DNA from: CAJKWP01 sp050943075
GTDB taxonomy: Bacteria; Bacillota; Clostridia; Christensenellales; UBA1242
DNA: 7,408 nucleotides
Direction: 5' to 3'
Assembly (NCBI GenBank): GCA_050943075.1
Contig: JBMNOM010000043.1
Location: 1 to 7,408 of the forward strand
Shown here: positions 6,617 to 7,408 of the stretch, piece by piece
Position numbering within the stretch: the stretch's first letter is position 1
How the letters are laid out: each line of letters begins with the position of its first letter
Translations under genes and position numbers: made by a program
Notes under the pieces: model-generated
Database searches by the model: none
The model's input: only the letters and a program-made list of their open reading frames with translations
Told to the model about the DNA's origin: nothing

Positions 6617-7108
6617 TTAATTCATATGGTTTTCAATTCTGTTTTGAAGTCTAGTCATAATTGTGTCAACAATGTAGCCAACTCCTGCGTTTCCGTATCT
6701 TTTCTTGGCATTAATTGTTGAATAAGTAAAGCTAGTTCCATCATGCCTAATTTCAACCAATTTTGTTTTAATTTTGTGTTCTGGGGAATAAACATAAACA
6801 TCAAAACCAACATCTGGCTTTGTTATAAAAAGCACGTTTTCTGGCAAATATTTTGCAAGGTTTTCATACATTTCAACCTTTCTTGTGAAAAAAGTTTCAT
6901 CAAATCCAGGCACTTTACTTGTGGAAATTTTAAATTCTTTGTCCTCACCTTCAGTGAAAAAACGATACATAAATGTGGAAGATAAAGAAACTTCAATCTC
7001 GCCCCTCTCATCTTCACTCATTCTATAACCACAACGTTTTGCATATTCTGCAACAATTGCACTCACATAAAACGCAAGCCCTTCAAATTTCAAAGTCATT
7101 TTGTCCAT
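6617..7108 (-). CDS. Hypothetical protein, 163 aa, paralogue of the neighbouring 170-aa protein
   Basis: Unrecognised family, same as the 170-aa gene downstream. I chose the ATG at 7106-7108 because a GGAGGAT site (7114-7120) stands 5 bases before it; the longer frame beginning at a GTG (7126) would start inside the leader and has no such site. The protein is soluble, without signal peptide. Shared positions with its paralogue: MTLK (4-7), Y-A-K-x-x-G (22-27), S-x-D-E (31-34), T-S-K (63-65), Y-L-P-E-x-x-L-F (87-94), F-D-V-x-V-Y-x-P-E (102-110) and terminal E-N-H-x-N (159-163). By eye roughly a quarter to a third of residues are identical, so the duplication is old. Own promoter and terminator. 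No function assigned. Confidence 0.85.
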   Translation of the reverse strand: MDKMTLKFEGLAFYVSAIVAEYAKRCGYRMSEDERGEIEVSLSSTFMYRFFTEGEDKEFKISTSKVPGFDETFFTRKVEMYENLAKYLPENVLFITKPDVGFDVYVYSPEHKIKTKLVEIRHDGTSFTYSTINAKKRYGNAGVGYIVDTIMTRLQNRIENHMN

Positions 7109-7139
7109 AATCAATCCTCCAAGCACTAAACTTTTCCTA

Positions 7140-7173
7140 CCTATAGCCTACCCCAAACCAACCCAAAAGTCAA
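7140..7173 (-). promoter_or_regulatory. Promoter of the 163-aa gene
   Basis: Minus strand: TTGACT (7168-7173), 17-base spacer, TAGGCT (7145-7150), followed directly by ATA so that a TATA (from TATAGG, 7140-7145) also appears at a 22-base spacing. The layout is the same as in the paralogue's promoter at 6424-6457, including a TATTGAC start and a T/G-rich spacer with GGG. Confidence 0.6.
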
Positions 7174-7183
7174 TACCAAAAAA

Positions 7184-7214
7184 ACAAAAAAAACGAACAA
7201 TAATTCATTCGTTT
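7184..7214 (-). terminator. Possible terminator hairpin on the minus strand, with no gene feeding it
   Basis: Minus strand: AAACGAA (7208-7214), 10-base loop, TTCGTTT (7191-7197), followed by TTTTTG and another run of Ts. The stem is short and AT-rich. No minus-strand gene lies to its right within the window, so it may act on an antisense transcript, on an upstream-reading transcript from beyond the window, or not at all. Confidence 0.4.
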
Positions 7215-7226
7215 ATCAGTCACTAT

Positions 7227-7260
7227 TATAAGTTCTTTTAATATTAGAAAAGCACTTATA
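7227..7260. repeat. Inverted repeat, possible operator of the rightmost gene
   Basis: Arms TATAAGTTCTTTT (7227-7239) and AAAAGCACTTATA (7248-7260) are complementary at 12 of 13 positions around an 8-base AT centre. It ends 15 bases before the -35 of the plus-strand promoter and lies between two divergent promoters, a typical place for a regulator site. There is no T tract, so it is not a terminator. Confidence 0.45.
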
Positions 7261-7275
7261 TTTGTAAAATATTAG

Positions 7276-7304
7276 TTCAACTTGCCTATAATTTTTGTTA
7301 TAAT
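7276..7304 (+). promoter_or_regulatory. Promoter of the plus-strand gene at the right edge
   Basis: -10 TATAAT (7299-7304) at 17 bases from a poor -35 TTCAAC (7276-7281). A second TATAAT begins at 7287 but has no -35 partner. The transcript would have a short leader. Confidence 0.55.
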
Positions 7305-7331
7305 AAATAAAAAATGAAAGTTGGGGAAAAT

Positions 7332-7408
7332 ATGCCAAAAAGAGTTTATTTATCAAAAGTTAGCGAAGGTGAAATTGAATTATTTTTCTCAGGCAGTGAA
7401 GATTTTAA
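7332..7408 (+). CDS. Start of an unrecognised plus-strand gene, cut by the window edge
   Basis: Only 25 codons are visible: MPKRVYLSKVSEGEIELFFS then GSEDF. The frame is open to the end of the window. I chose ATG at 7332-7334 because GGGGA lies about 6 bases before it; an in-frame ATG at 7314-7316 (adding MKVGEN) is possible but has no ribosome site and sits very near the promoter. The N-terminus is not a signal peptide. Nothing more can be said about function. It is the only gene on the plus strand and is transcribed divergently from the paralogue pair. Confidence 0.55.
   Translation, partial: MPKRVYLSKVSEGEIELFFSGSEDF

Overview
The window reads as AT-rich DNA from a low-G+C, Gram-positive-type bacterium, probably an uncultured gut-type Clostridia or Bacilli lineage. 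The evidence is strong AGGAGG-like Shine-Dalgarno sites, sigma-A-like promoters, hairpin-plus-T-tract terminators, occasional TTG starts, and secreted proteins with SipW-type (TasA-like) signal peptides. TGA is used as a stop, so this is not a Mycoplasma-type code. Every gene but the last, cut one lies on the minus strand, so transcription runs right to left.

Region 1 (1-2580) is a compact three-gene ABC exporter operon: an ATPase (1503-2486) followed by two ABC-2-type permeases (703-1506, and one cut by the left edge at 1-701). ATPase and permease overlap by 4 bases (ATGA) and the two permeases are 1 base apart. This is the COG4586/COG4587/COG3694 type of exporter, whose substrate is unknown. 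A terminator hairpin and a possible promoter sit just upstream.

Region 2 (2587-3037) holds one small unrecognised cytoplasmic protein (131 aa) with a very good promoter (TTGATT-17-TATAAT).

Region 3 (3067-about 5720) is the most interesting part: an apparent operon of three surface or secreted proteins in broken condition. In transcription order: X (5151-5723) keeps only a recognisable C-terminal domain; Y (4546-5158) has a SipW-type signal peptide and four frameshifts; Z (3067-4492) has a SipW-type signal peptide, a beta-helix-like repeat region and one frameshift near its end. Undoing each shift with a single-base change in a short run of identical bases restores uninterrupted proteins for Y (about 204 aa) and Z (about 474 aa). 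No nonsense substitution is needed. The three genes look like a cassette for a TasA/camelysin-like fibre or surface layer, but no SipW signal peptidase lies in the window.

Region 4 (5847-7173) holds two tandem paralogous genes of an unrecognised family (170 and 163 aa). Each has its own terminator and a closely similar promoter, so the duplicated unit seems to be promoter + gene + terminator.

Region 5 (7184-7408) is a divergent intergenic region with a minus-strand terminator-like hairpin, a 13-base-arm inverted repeat that could be an operator, a plus-strand promoter, and the first 25 codons of a plus-strand gene cut by the right edge. I saw no tRNA, rRNA, CRISPR array or insertion sequence.
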